Shown: in pieces, positions 1-7,581 of the stretch
How the letters are laid out: every line of letters begins with the position of its first letter
How positions within the stretch are numbered: position 1 is the first letter of the stretch
Assembly: GCF_947502895.1 (NCBI RefSeq)
Contig: NZ_CANNBM010000011.1
Coordinates: 1-52,579 of the forward strand
Direction of reading: 5' to 3'
Origin: an uncultured Sulfitobacter sp.
Lineage (GTDB): Bacteria > Pseudomonadota > Alphaproteobacteria > Rhodobacterales > Rhodobacteraceae
DNA length: 52,579 bases
Translations under genes and position numbers: made by a program
The notes under the pieces: generated by a model
What the model was told of the DNA's origin: nothing
What the model saw: only the letters and a program-made list of their open reading frames with translations
The model's database searches: none

Positions 1-77
1 TCTATGGGAGTTGGCTGCGCGCCTTGGAGCGGGTTAACCGAGTAGGAGGACGTTTGACTCTCCGAGCACCGAGTCGC
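1..77. repeat. Terminal redundancy, left copy (circular replicon)
   Basis: Bases 1-77 are identical to 52503-52579. The match begins at the first base of the window and ends at its last, which is the signature of a circular molecule written with a short overlap. The non-redundant length is 52,502 bp. An open reading frame passes through without interruption when the ends are joined, which supports closure over a biological terminal repeat. Confidence 0.93.
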
Positions 78-176
78 TTTCACGGTGCTTATGTACAAAC
101 CCATTTGATCGGGCGGGTCCTGTTCGCTTGTCAGGCGGTAGATGCCGAAATTTCCGAAGTCATCATAACCCTATAG
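1..176 (+). CDS. DnaA-like plasmid replication initiator, 3' part (gene crosses the circular junction)
   Basis: This is the C-terminal end of the gene that starts at 51998. The codon phase is continuous across the junction: 582 bases (194 codons) lie before the window end, and reading resumes at base 78 because 1-77 duplicate 52503-52579. The stop is TAG at 174-176, giving about 226 residues. This part reads YGSWLRALERV, then RLTLRAPSRF and later VLFACQAVDAEISEV. That resembles the end of DnaA domain I (W..wl..l, then l.l.aps.f), the hallmark of DnaA-like plasmid replicases. The stop is directly adjacent to the stop of the convergent amidotransferase gene at 177. Confidence 0.8.
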   Translation, partial: YGSWLRALERVNRVGGRLTLRAPSRFHGAYVQTHLIGRVLFACQAVDAEISEVIITL

Positions 177-857
177 CTATGTGCGTTCAAAGAATGTCGC
201 AATCCACTCAGCGAGCGCATAGCGATCTGTTTCTTGTGTAAGGGTTGTTGCAGCCTTGGCAGTAACCTCTTGCCCAATGTCGTCGGAAAACGCTAGCAGC
301 AAAGCCGCTACAAACGCTTGCGACATTTCGGGATGATATTGTGTGGTCAGCACATGATCTTCGATTGCAAAGCCCGCGATGGGGCACCCAACCGAATGGG
401 CCATGGGCCGCGCACCGATCGGTAGGGACGTGACCTGTTCTGTATGCGCGGCATAGATGGGTACCCGCTTTCCGCTTGCTAGAAAAGTAGTCTCTATACG
501 GCCCAATACCCATCCATCAGGATTGTCCTCTACGGTCGCACCAAGTGCTTTTGCGATAATCTGGTGGCCAAAACACGCACCAAACATGGGGATTTTCCGC
601 CTGACCGCGTCGCGCACGAGTGCTTCTAATGGAGCGATCCATGGCCTGTCGTCGTGCACTGAGGCAGGACTGCCTGTTACAAGCAGCCCGTCAAAATCTA
701 GCGACGACGGGAAGATATTGTCTTTCACCGAAAAGACATCGATCTGCCAATCTGGTCGAACACTGTGCAGTAGTGCCGTGAATTTTTCACCGTCATCCGG
801 ATGCGCCTGTGCAAAGGCGCTTTCATCCGTGTTCGCCATCAAAATAGCCAGATGCAT
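177..857 (-). CDS. Class-I glutamine amidotransferase-like protein (possible gamma-glutamyl amide hydrolase)
   Basis: A 226-residue protein with the class-I glutaminase fold. The nucleophile elbow GACFGHQ contains Cys95, and the His-Glu pair is in YHPEM (His175, Glu177). The start at 857 has AAAGGAAA upstream; a longer frame extending into the P450 gene is not credible. The family includes GMP-synthase glutaminase domains, gamma-glutamyl hydrolases and the TdnT/AtdA2 proteins of aniline clusters. It is divergent from a P450, a glutamine-synthetase-like ligase and a ferredoxin, so hydrolysis of a gamma-glutamyl amide is a reasonable inference. A stand-alone amidotransferase of another pathway cannot be excluded. 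Its stop touches that of the replication initiator. Confidence 0.85.
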   Translation of the reverse strand: MHLAILMANTDESAFAQAHPDDGEKFTALLHSVRPDWQIDVFSVKDNIFPSSLDFDGLLVTGSPASVHDDRPWIAPLEALVRDAVRRKIPMFGACFGHQIIAKALGATVEDNPDGWVLGRIETTFLASGKRVPIYAAHTEQVTSLPIGARPMAHSVGCPIAGFAIEDHVLTTQYHPEMSQAFVAALLLAFSDDIGQEVTAKAATTLTQETDRYALAEWIATFFERT

Positions 858-938
858 AGTTTTTCCTTTACATGTTAATAATCGACCATAGTATATTTTT
901 GGGAGACATAAATATAATTTTTGAAAGGGTAGGCGAGG
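858..938. promoter_or_regulatory. Divergent promoter region between amidotransferase and P450
   Basis: An 81-bp AT-rich spacer between two divergent genes. A TATAAT hexamer lies at 913-918 in the + direction, 21 bases before the P450 start, but no good -35 is seen at the right distance. On the - strand TATACT (complement of 890-895) is a possible -10. The GntR regulator encoded at 3826 probably acts here, but I see no clear palindrome. Confidence 0.4.
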
Positions 939-2195
939 ATGACCATCTGGAACCCGGTTGATGACGGGCAGGCCGATCTGTCTTCCCATGACAGCTTTGC
1001 CAATGGCGCTCCGCACAACACATTTGCACGCCTGCGCAGAGATGATCCAATTAGCTGGACACCCTATGCACAGGGGGCCGGTTTCTGGTCTGTTACGCGG
1101 CACGAAGACATCCTTGCGCTCAATCGCCAAACAGAGCTGCTGTCGTCAGCCCACGGTATCAGGATCGAGGATCAATCACCCGAAGAAGTAATCGCACGGC
1201 GTACCTTTCAGGAAACTGATGGGCGCGATCATATGAATGCCCGTATCAAGGTGGCACGAGCCTTTTCCAAAGGAGTGATCGCAGGGTTCGAGGAGCAGAT
1301 ACGGACTATCTGCGTTGAAATACTGGATGATGTTTTGCCGCTCGGCACTTTCGATGCGACCAAACGGATTGCCCGCGAATTACCCATGCGCATGCTGGGC
1401 CGCATTCTGGGTACCCCGGAGGAAGATCTGCCATGGCTGGTGGAAAAAGGGGACGCGCTGATTGCCAACACAGACCCTGATTTTACCGATCATGTGCTTG
1501 ATAAGATGACCACCGACGAATTCCGCTTGATGCCTTTCAATTCACCGGCAGGAGCAGAACTGTATGCCTATGCAAAAGACCTGATGGCACGTAAAAACGC
1601 GGCGGGAGATACGGACGGGATATTGCATCTTATCTTGCAGCCCGGCCCTGACGGCAGCGTTATTTCGGATACCGAGTTTCGGAACTTTTTTTGTCTGCTG
1701 GTCGCGGCGGGCAATGATACCACACGTTACTCCATCGCTGCGGGTCTGCAGGCCATGTGCCATCAGCCCGAATTGCTGCGGCAGATGCAGCAGGGCGATA
1801 TCTGGGGAACTGCGCCTGACGAGATAATACGCTGGGCGACACCTGCCCTTTATTTCCGTCGCACGGCGATGCGCGACTTCGAGATGCACGGCAAGACTGT
1901 CAAGCAAGGTGACAAGGTTGTTTACTGGTTCGCTTCGGGTAACCGTGATGATGCGGCATTTGATCGTCCGTTCCACGTTGATCTGGCGCGCAGCCCCAAC
2001 AAGCATCTGTCGTTCGGGCAGGGGGGGCCGCATATCTGCTTGGGGATGTGGCTTGCCCGTCTCGAAGTGCGCGTGTTGTTTGAAGAACTGGCCAAGCGCA
2101 TTACGGGAATCGAGGCTTCTGGCCCGCACCAGTTTTTGCGATCAAATTTTGTGGGGGGGATAAAATCCTTGCCTGTCACTGTTCATCTGTCCTGA
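939..2195 (+). CDS. Cytochrome P450 monooxygenase
   Basis: 418 residues, a normal length for a soluble bacterial P450. It has the I-helix oxygen-activation motif AAGNDTTR, the K-helix ExxR (EIIR) and the heme-ligand loop FGQGGPHICLG with Cys367. The C-terminal stretch SNFVGGIKSLPV resembles the broad CYP108/111/125/142-like group. It would hydroxylate a small or mid-size organic substrate using electrons from the [2Fe-2S] ferredoxin encoded at 3508. No ferredoxin reductase is encoded nearby, so a host reductase is presumably used. It is 12 bp upstream of the ligase gene and clearly in the same operon. The substrate cannot be read from sequence; the context points to an amine or its gamma-glutamyl amide. 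Confidence 0.93.
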   Translation: MTIWNPVDDGQADLSSHDSFANGAPHNTFARLRRDDPISWTPYAQGAGFWSVTRHEDILALNRQTELLSSAHGIRIEDQSPEEVIARRTFQETDGRDHMNARIKVARAFSKGVIAGFEEQIRTICVEILDDVLPLGTFDATKRIARELPMRMLGRILGTPEEDLPWLVEKGDALIANTDPDFTDHVLDKMTTDEFRLMPFNSPAGAELYAYAKDLMARKNAAGDTDGILHLILQPGPDGSVISDTEFRNFFCLLVAAGNDTTRYSIAAGLQAMCHQPELLRQMQQGDIWGTAPDEIIRWATPALYFRRTAMRDFEMHGKTVKQGDKVVYWFASGNRDDAAFDRPFHVDLARSPNKHLSFGQGGPHICLGMWLARLEVRVLFEELAKRITGIEASGPHQFLRSNFVGGIKSLPVTVHLS

Positions 2196-2207
2196 AGGAG
2201 CCTGCCC

Positions 2208-3497
2208 ATGACTGACCGCCTGCGTGCTATTTTTTGTGATCACCTCAGTCTTATTCGAGGCAAATATTTGCCTGCGTCCAAAATTGGCGATGATGACACG
2301 CGGTTTTGTCGCTCTACTTTTGGGGTGCATTTTGATCGTGATTTGTTGCCGTCCCCCGGATCAATGATGCTGGAGGGTTTGCCAGATATGGAGCTGCGCT
2401 GGCATGCGGCCGATATCCGCGACAGCTGGCATGCTGGTACCAAAATTGTGTTGGGCGATCTCTATGATCAAAGCGGGTCTGCCTTGCAGGTCTGCCCGCG
2501 TGGTGCGTTGAAACGTGCGATTGCAGCGTGGGCTGACAAAGGGCTGACCCCGAAAATTGGCATCGAGCTTGAAGCTTTTGCTTTTCAGCGTGCAGATGAC
2601 GGAACGCTGGTGCCCTACGATGCGCCGGGTGCTGTTGTGTATGGTACGGGGCCAACAACAGATCCACGCGGATTCAACGATGCTATATGGGATCGGGCGA
2701 GCGCTTTGGGCTTCAACCTCGACATGATCACTGCCGAGTATGACGCGCCTCAATTCGAATACACCCTAAGTTTTGATGACGCGCTCAAAGCGGTCGACGA
2801 CATCATTTTATTCCGTCTGCTGGCCCGCGAAGTCGCGCTAGAACACGGGATCATCCTCAGCTTTCTGCCCAAACCGATAGAAGAGGCGGGCGGGTCGGGG
2901 ATGCACATCAATTTCTCCTTTATCGACGCAAATGGAAACAACGCGCTGAGTATGGATGGCAAGAGTGGTCCTGATCACATGAATGATCTGGCGCGTGGCT
3001 GCGTGGCGGGGTTGGTGCACCACCACCGCGGGTTAGCCGCACTGGTCGCACCAACAGCTCTCAGCTACAAACGATTACAACCTGCCAGCCTGTCCGGATA
3101 TTGGCGCAACTGGGGCGGGGACCACCGCAATGTGACCACCCGTGTCAGTGCCGAAGGCGGTACCAAATCGCGGCTAGAGCACCGGATGGCAGATGCCTCT
3201 GCCAATCCATACATCGCGGTTGCGGCAGTTTTGCACGCAGCGCTGCTGGGTGTTGAAAATGGCTACGCTCTGCCCGCCGCCGAGACTGGTGACGGGTTTG
3301 AATTGACAGACGCAACCGAAGGTGTTGCCGCTGATCTGACAGGCGCAATCGCTGATCTGTCGGCTGATGCTGCCCTTGGTGATGCTGTGGGGCGAATGCT
3401 GGTCGACAACCAACTGTTTATGCGCGAAGCCGAGGTCGAGAAGACTGCCAACCTTGATCACACTGCCCTGCGTGATTTCTATATTCCATTTTTGTGA
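2208..3497 (+). CDS. Glutamine synthetase-family ligase (gamma-glutamyl amide synthetase-like)
   Basis: 429 residues, in the size range of PuuA/IpuC/TdnQ-type ligases and shorter than GlnA. Metal and substrate motifs of the glutamine synthetase fold are visible: GIELEAF (Glu-x-Glu), SGMHINFSF and a C-terminal ASANPYIAVAAVL segment. Such proteins ligate glutamate to an amine at the cost of ATP (polyamines in PuuA, isopropylamine in IpuC, aniline in TdnQ/AtdA1). It sits between a P450 and a ferredoxin, and a class-I amidotransferase is divergent. This matches amine degradation through a gamma-glutamyl intermediate better than ammonia assimilation. The amine is unknown. Confidence 0.88.
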   Translation: MTDRLRAIFCDHLSLIRGKYLPASKIGDDDTRFCRSTFGVHFDRDLLPSPGSMMLEGLPDMELRWHAADIRDSWHAGTKIVLGDLYDQSGSALQVCPRGALKRAIAAWADKGLTPKIGIELEAFAFQRADDGTLVPYDAPGAVVYGTGPTTDPRGFNDAIWDRASALGFNLDMITAEYDAPQFEYTLSFDDALKAVDDIILFRLLAREVALEHGIILSFLPKPIEEAGGSGMHINFSFIDANGNNALSMDGKSGPDHMNDLARGCVAGLVHHHRGLAALVAPTALSYKRLQPASLSGYWRNWGGDHRNVTTRVSAEGGTKSRLEHRMADASANPYIAVAAVLHAALLGVENGYALPAAETGDGFELTDATEGVAADLTGAIADLSADAALGDAVGRMLVDNQLFMREAEVEKTANLDHTALRDFYIPFL

Positions 3498-3507
3498 GGA
3501 TACCGAA

Positions 3508-3822
3508 ATGAAAGCCACATGGACCCTGCCAGATGGCAGCATCAAAACAGCTGATGTGGCTGAGGGCCTTAATCTGATGGAAGCAGCCGTAGAAAACGAT
3601 ATTCCCGATATCGAAGGGGCCTGTGGGGGGTGCTTATCTTGTGCCACCTGCCACGTCTTTGTTGATGCTGCATGGGCGGCCAAGCTGGGAGAAATTGGTA
3701 CTTTCGAGGATGCAATGCTGGATGCCACTGATGTCGAGCGGACCGATGCCAGCCGCCTGTCCTGTCAGGTCAAGATGACAGCCGAGCTTGACGGTATTTT
3801 ACTTACTGTTCCGGCGGCGTAG
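3508..3822 (+). CDS. [2Fe-2S] ferredoxin, putidaredoxin/adrenodoxin type
   Basis: A 104-residue protein when started at ATG 3508, preceded by GAGGA. The cluster ligands are Cys39, Cys45, Cys48 (C-x5-C-x2-C) and Cys86, the vertebrate/putidaredoxin-type pattern; an extra cysteine (Cys42) sits inside the loop. It would pass electrons to the P450 two genes upstream. The gene is 10 bp after the ligase stop. A longer in-frame extension back to 3367 overlaps the ligase and is rejected. Confidence 0.92.
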   Translation: MKATWTLPDGSIKTADVAEGLNLMEAAVENDIPDIEGACGGCLSCATCHVFVDAAWAAKLGEIGTFEDAMLDATDVERTDASRLSCQVKMTAELDGILLTVPAA

Positions 3823-3825
3823 AGC

Positions 3826-4476
3826 TTGGGCGTCCAAAGCCAGATGGTGGTCGAGACTATTCTGGCAAAAATCGACGCGGGGTTTCTGCATCCCGGTGAT
3901 ATAATCGCAGAAGACGCGCTGATCGCGGAACTGGCTATTTCGCGCACTCCCTTGCGTGAGGCTTTGTTGCAGTTGGAGGCGCAGGGGCTGGTGATCCGCC
4001 AGCCGCGCAAAGGGGTGGTCGTGTTCAAGCCCACGCTGGAGGAGTTTCTGGCGATCCTTGAAGTGCATGCACGGCTGGAAGGGCAGGCGGCGGGCCTTGC
4101 AGCAAGGCGGTTGTCGCCCGCGCGCGGAGCAGCATTGCGCGAAGTGGTGGATGCATGTGCGCTTCACCACCGCACGCATGTTGATGGTCAGCCTAACGAC
4201 TATTACCAGCTGAACCTTGATTTTCACCGGTTGGTGGGTGAGGCGTCAGGCAATCCGTTTTTGCTGGAGATGATCAAATCCAATGCCCGCAAATTGATGG
4301 CTTATTACCGCGCCCGCTATCGCACGGTCGGGGCCATTGGTGCTTCGGCCACAGAACACGCCGAGATAGCCGAGGCGATTCTCGACAGACGCAGTGATGA
4401 GGCCGAAGCATTGATGATTTCCCACGTTCAATTTGATCACGTCACTGCGATGGATTTGCTCGCCTCTTTCGATTAG
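3826..4476 (+). CDS. GntR-family transcriptional regulator, FCD subfamily
   Basis: Up to 216 residues. An N-terminal winged helix contains the GntR signature (SRTPLREALLQLEAQGLV), followed by an all-helical FCD ligand domain with the Asp/His metal-binding pattern (LDFHRLV and related). TTG at 3826, three bases after the ferredoxin stop, gives the full product; ATG at 3844 gives one six residues shorter. Neither has a strong ribosome site. As the last gene of the P450 cluster it probably controls that cluster in response to a pathway acid or amine. Confidence 0.88.
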   Translation: MGVQSQMVVETILAKIDAGFLHPGDIIAEDALIAELAISRTPLREALLQLEAQGLVIRQPRKGVVVFKPTLEEFLAILEVHARLEGQAAGLAARRLSPARGAALREVVDACALHHRTHVDGQPNDYYQLNLDFHRLVGEASGNPFLLEMIKSNARKLMAYYRARYRTVGAIGASATEHAEIAEAILDRRSDEAEALMISHVQFDHVTAMDLLASFD

Positions 4477-4591
4477 CCGCAGCAATCATCCGCCAGAGGC
4501 CCAGTAATGACTGTGGCTCTGCTGGCGGTATTGCGCGCTGCTACGCCGCTTTTTCGGCTGCGGCGGTTGCGCACTGCCGTTAGGGTCTGCG
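4477..4591 (+). promoter_or_regulatory. Structured GC-rich leader ahead of tupBCA
   Basis: A 115-bp gap with several nested inverted repeats. CCGCCAG (4490-4496) pairs with CTGGCGG (4522-4528), and a second GC-rich hairpin around 4540-4570 pairs CGCCG with CGGCG. Molybdenum- or tungsten-cofactor riboswitches precede such transporters in some bacteria. I do not recognise the conserved Moco-RNA sequence here, so this is only a candidate structured leader or a terminator/attenuator after the GntR gene. Confidence 0.3.
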
Positions 4592-5329
4592 GTGGACGAT
4601 CACGTCACAGAAGTGGTGCGCGCAGTGGGCGATTTATGGGCAGGTTTATCAGAGGCGGTTCGGCTGCTTGTCACGCTGGACAGTGATCTGGTGCAGATCA
4701 CATTGCGCTCGCTGCAAGTAACGCTCAGTGCGCTGGTCATAGGGTCTGCGATCGCGTTGCCTTTGGCGGCGTTCCTGGCAGTGCGGCGGTTTCGCTGGCG
4801 CCGTGGCGTGATAGCGGTACTGAATGCCCTGATGGGTTTGCCGCCCGTGGTTGTAGGGCTTGTTGTTTATGTCCTGCTCTCGCGCTCTGGCCCTTTCGGG
4901 GTGTTGGGGCTGTTGTTTACCCCTACTGCAATGATTATCGCCCAAGTAATTATTATTGTCCCGCTTATCGCCAGCATCGCTCACCAGTCGCTGCGCGATC
5001 TTTGGAGCGAATATCACGATTTGCTCATTTCAATGAATGTCACGCAGGGCCAAAAAATGCGGACCCTTTTGTGGGATGCGCGGCGCGCTTTGCTGACGGC
5101 AGCATTGGCAGGATTTGGCCGCGCCATTGGCGAGGTCGGCGCAATCATGATTGTGGGTGGAAATATCGACAATGCGACACGCGTTCTCACCACCGCAATC
5201 GCCTTGGAGACAGGTAAGGGTGATTTTGCTCTGGCTCTGGGGCTCGGGATCATTCTGGTGGGGCTTGCGATTATGGTTAATCTCTCGATCCACTGGCTAA
5301 GCCGGACCGAACGGGAGGGCAGGTGGTGA
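4592..5329 (+). CDS. tupB: Tungstate ABC transporter, permease
   Basis: 245 residues with several hydrophobic membrane segments and the inner-membrane permease signature around GRAIGEVGAIMIVGGNI. That is the EAA-like loop region characteristic of TupB/WtpB-type oxyanion permeases. It starts with GTG at 4592. It is the first gene of a tightly overlapping tupB-tupC-tupA set, with TupA identity clear from its binding motif. It forms the membrane channel for high-affinity tungstate import. No obvious tungsten enzyme is encoded on this plasmid, so the metal would serve a chromosomal enzyme. Confidence 0.9.
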   Translation: MDDHVTEVVRAVGDLWAGLSEAVRLLVTLDSDLVQITLRSLQVTLSALVIGSAIALPLAAFLAVRRFRWRRGVIAVLNALMGLPPVVVGLVVYVLLSRSGPFGVLGLLFTPTAMIIAQVIIIVPLIASIAHQSLRDLWSEYHDLLISMNVTQGQKMRTLLWDARRALLTAALAGFGRAIGEVGAIMIVGGNIDNATRVLTTAIALETGKGDFALALGLGIILVGLAIMVNLSIHWLSRTEREGRW

Positions 5330-6036
5330 GTTTGTTTCCGCTTAAGGTACGGGGTGCGGCAACTGTGCGGCGCGGCAGGCGTTTGGTTGGCCCTGTCGAT
5401 CTGGAGTTGGGCGGGGCAGGGGCCACGGTCGTGATGGGGCCAAATGGCTCTGGTAAAACCAGTCTGTTGCGTCTGCTGCACGGTTCGGCCCGTCTGACGG
5501 AAGGGAGTATCGCTTGGGCATGTGATGCCGCCCAAGCGCAACGCGCCCAAGGCTTTGTTTTCCAGCGTCCGGTTATGTTGCGCCGAAGCGTTCTGGAGAA
5601 TTTGATTTATCCTTTGCGGACCAGAGGAGTTGAGAAAGCGACAGCATGCAAAAGGGCTGAAGATTGGGCTGTGCGCGTGGGGCTGGAAGCGATGCTGGAG
5701 CAAAGCGCAACAAGCCTATCAGGAGGCGAGCAGCAAAAACTTGCACTTGCGCGTGCTATGATTTCAGAGCCTGAATTGTTGTTTTTGGATGAGCCGACTG
5801 CGGCGCTGGATGGGCGCGCAACGCGTGAAGTTGAGAGCGTTTTGCAGCAGGCCCGCATGGCTGGCACTCGGCTGATCTTGTCCACTCACGATTTGGGGCA
5901 GGCACGCAGACTTGCGGATGAAGTGCTGTTCATGATGCATGGCAAAATTCACGAACAGGCCAGTGCTGCCCAATTTTTTGACACCCCTGCCAGCGTGCAG
6001 GCCCAAGCGTTCCTAAGAGGAGATATCGTGGAATGA
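5326..6036 (+). CDS. tupC: Tungstate ABC transporter, ATP-binding protein
   Basis: About 236 residues. Walker A is GPNGSGKT, the ABC signature is LSGGEQQKLALARA, and Walker B is LLFLDEPTAALD. Two adjacent GTG codons (5323 and 5326) could start it. The second overlaps the tupB stop as GTGA and is better spaced from GGGAGG (5313-5318). It powers the TupB permease. Confidence 0.9.
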   Translation: MSLFPLKVRGAATVRRGRRLVGPVDLELGGAGATVVMGPNGSGKTSLLRLLHGSARLTEGSIAWACDAAQAQRAQGFVFQRPVMLRRSVLENLIYPLRTRGVEKATACKRAEDWAVRVGLEAMLEQSATSLSGGEQQKLALARAMISEPELLFLDEPTAALDGRATREVESVLQQARMAGTRLILSTHDLGQARRLADEVLFMMHGKIHEQASAAQFFDTPASVQAQAFLRGDIVE

Positions 6037-6836
6037 AGCACCTCATTTTTGCAATGGTTTGCGCAGTCTGGACTTCGGCAGTTGCGGCGGAAGAAGTGAT
6101 GCGGATGGCTGTCACAACCTCTTTTCATAATTCTGGTTTAGCAGAGGTGTTGCTGCCTGCCATCGCAGATGACCTTGGACTTGAAGTACAGCTTTTGGTG
6201 GTAGGCACGGGGCAGGCGATCAAGCTTGGGCAGGCTGGCGATGTGGACGCAATTCTGGTCCACAGCCGTACAGCCGAGGAAGCGTTTGTTGCCCAAGGCT
6301 ACGCGCCGCATCGACGCGAGATTATGTATAATGATTTTGTGATTGTTGGTCCCGCGGATGATCCGGCACAATTGGCCGAGGCGTCTTCTGCATCTGTTGC
6401 CTTGGAACGTATTGCATCTGATCAAGCATTGTTTGTCAGCCGAGGTGATGACAGTGGCACACATAAAACCGAGCTTGGATTGTGGCGCGCAGCAGATCTG
6501 GACCCTGCACAAAATGGTGACTGGTACAAAGCTGTTGGTGCTGGCATGGGCGCGGCGCTCAATACTGCTTCTGCGTTGCGGGCTTATATTCTGACGGACC
6601 GAGCAAGCTGGCTTAATTTCAAGAACAAGGGCGACCTGGCTATTGTGTTTGAGGGCGATGCCGCGTTGTTCAACCAATACGCCTATCTGCCGGTCAGTGC
6701 GATGCGCCACCCACATGTGAAAGCAGCGCTTGCAGCCAAGCTGGAGGCATGGCTGAGCGGTCCGCGCGCGGCGCGTTTGATTGACGGGTATAAATTGGAT
6801 GATCAACAGCTGTTTACGTTCAACGCGACCAACTAG
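6033..6836 (+). CDS. tupA: Tungstate-binding periplasmic protein
   Basis: 267 residues with an N-terminal signal peptide (cleavage likely after AVAA, near residue 19). TupA family hallmarks are present: TTSFHNSGL near the mature N-terminus, VGTGQAIKLGQAGDVDAILVH and MYNDFVIVGP. It captures tungstate in the periplasm and delivers it to TupBC. The start overlaps the tupC stop as ATGA. Molybdate-binding ModA proteins lack this set of motifs, so tungstate is the better call. Confidence 0.93.
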   Translation: MKHLIFAMVCAVWTSAVAAEEVMRMAVTTSFHNSGLAEVLLPAIADDLGLEVQLLVVGTGQAIKLGQAGDVDAILVHSRTAEEAFVAQGYAPHRREIMYNDFVIVGPADDPAQLAEASSASVALERIASDQALFVSRGDDSGTHKTELGLWRAADLDPAQNGDWYKAVGAGMGAALNTASALRAYILTDRASWLNFKNKGDLAIVFEGDAALFNQYAYLPVSAMRHPHVKAALAAKLEAWLSGPRAARLIDGYKLDDQQLFTFNATN

Positions 6837-7089
6837 GTTTTGATCCATGCGGTTTGCGTCGGGCAGTATCGCTGTGATGGCTCTAACGGGTCGGGCGGAT
6901 GATGAAGGGTCAGCATTTGATCAATCTTGTGTGCAACGCTCACTCGGATCTGCGCGCGAGAGGCTGAACAGCAACAGGCGGCGGACCGCAACATCATAGG
7001 CCAAGTCAGTGGGCCCGAATGCGCCGATTTTTGCATGGTCGTTTAATCCGTGATGGTCCTGACCCATGCAATAGGTCAGGACAGCTTCT
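6837..7089. other. 253-bp gap, possible gene remnant
   Basis: No confident gene. On the - strand a 48-codon frame (ATG at 7067 to stop at 6921-6923) reads MGQDHHGLND and ends RADPSERCTQD. A second, longer frame in another phase also stays open. I recognise neither. The gap separates the tup operon from the convergent MaoC operon and may hold decayed coding sequence or a terminator region. Confidence 0.3.
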
Positions 7090-7560
7090 TCAGTCTTCAA
7101 ATACGGCCAAACCCAACCATTCTGCGATAAGAGCAGGTGTTGCCTCGCCCTCGATCTCGATTGTGAGAAGGTTCTCTCGCAGCATGTTTGTCGGGCCTTT
7201 GGCCGTCACTTTTTGCAATGTGAAACGCCCGCGCAGTCGGCTGCCTGCAACAACAGGTTTCAAAAACCGCAGCTTGTTCATGCCATAGTTGATGCCCATC
7301 GCCTGACCCGGCAGCATGTCAAAACAATCATAGGCAAAGCGGCTGGCAAGCGACAGCGTCAGGAAACCATGGGCGATTGCCCCACCGAAGGGTGTCTCGG
7401 CAGCGGCGCGTTCAGGATCGACGTGAATCCATTGCTCGTCATGGGTCGTCTTGGCAAAATCGTCGATCATCTTTTGATCGACGGTAATCCAGTTAGACAC
7501 ACCGACTTCTGTCCCGATGAGTTTTTCGCTGGCAGTCAGGGCATCTTGTAGGGCGGACAT
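7090..7560 (-). CDS. MaoC-like (R)-enoyl-CoA hydratase
   Basis: 156 residues, single hot-dog domain. The hydratase-2 motif is visible as HDEQWIHVD followed by GGAIAHGFLTLSLA, with the Asp-x4-His catalytic spacing. ATG at 7560 is chosen because GAGGAG lies 7 bases upstream; a frame five residues longer lacks this. It would hydrate a trans-2-enoyl-CoA to the (R)-3-hydroxyacyl-CoA, a partner for the (3R)-type SDR at 13564. It lies 21 bp downstream of the MDR gene in the same direction. Confidence 0.88.
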   Translation of the reverse strand: MSALQDALTASEKLIGTEVGVSNWITVDQKMIDDFAKTTHDEQWIHVDPERAAAETPFGGAIAHGFLTLSLASRFAYDCFDMLPGQAMGINYGMNKLRFLKPVVAGSRLRGRFTLQKVTAKGPTNMLRENLLTIEIEGEATPALIAEWLGLAVFED

Positions 7561-7581
7561 ACGCGCTCTCCTCATTTTGGA

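Noticed and set aside
858..1130. N-terminal extension of the amidotransferase frame into the P450 gene
   Set aside because: The extension overlaps the divergent P450 gene, does not look like a glutaminase N-terminus, and ATG 857 has a good ribosome site.
3367..3507. Extended N-terminus of the ferredoxin frame
   Set aside because: It overlaps the ligase gene; ATG 3508 gives the standard ferredoxin length with a ribosome site.
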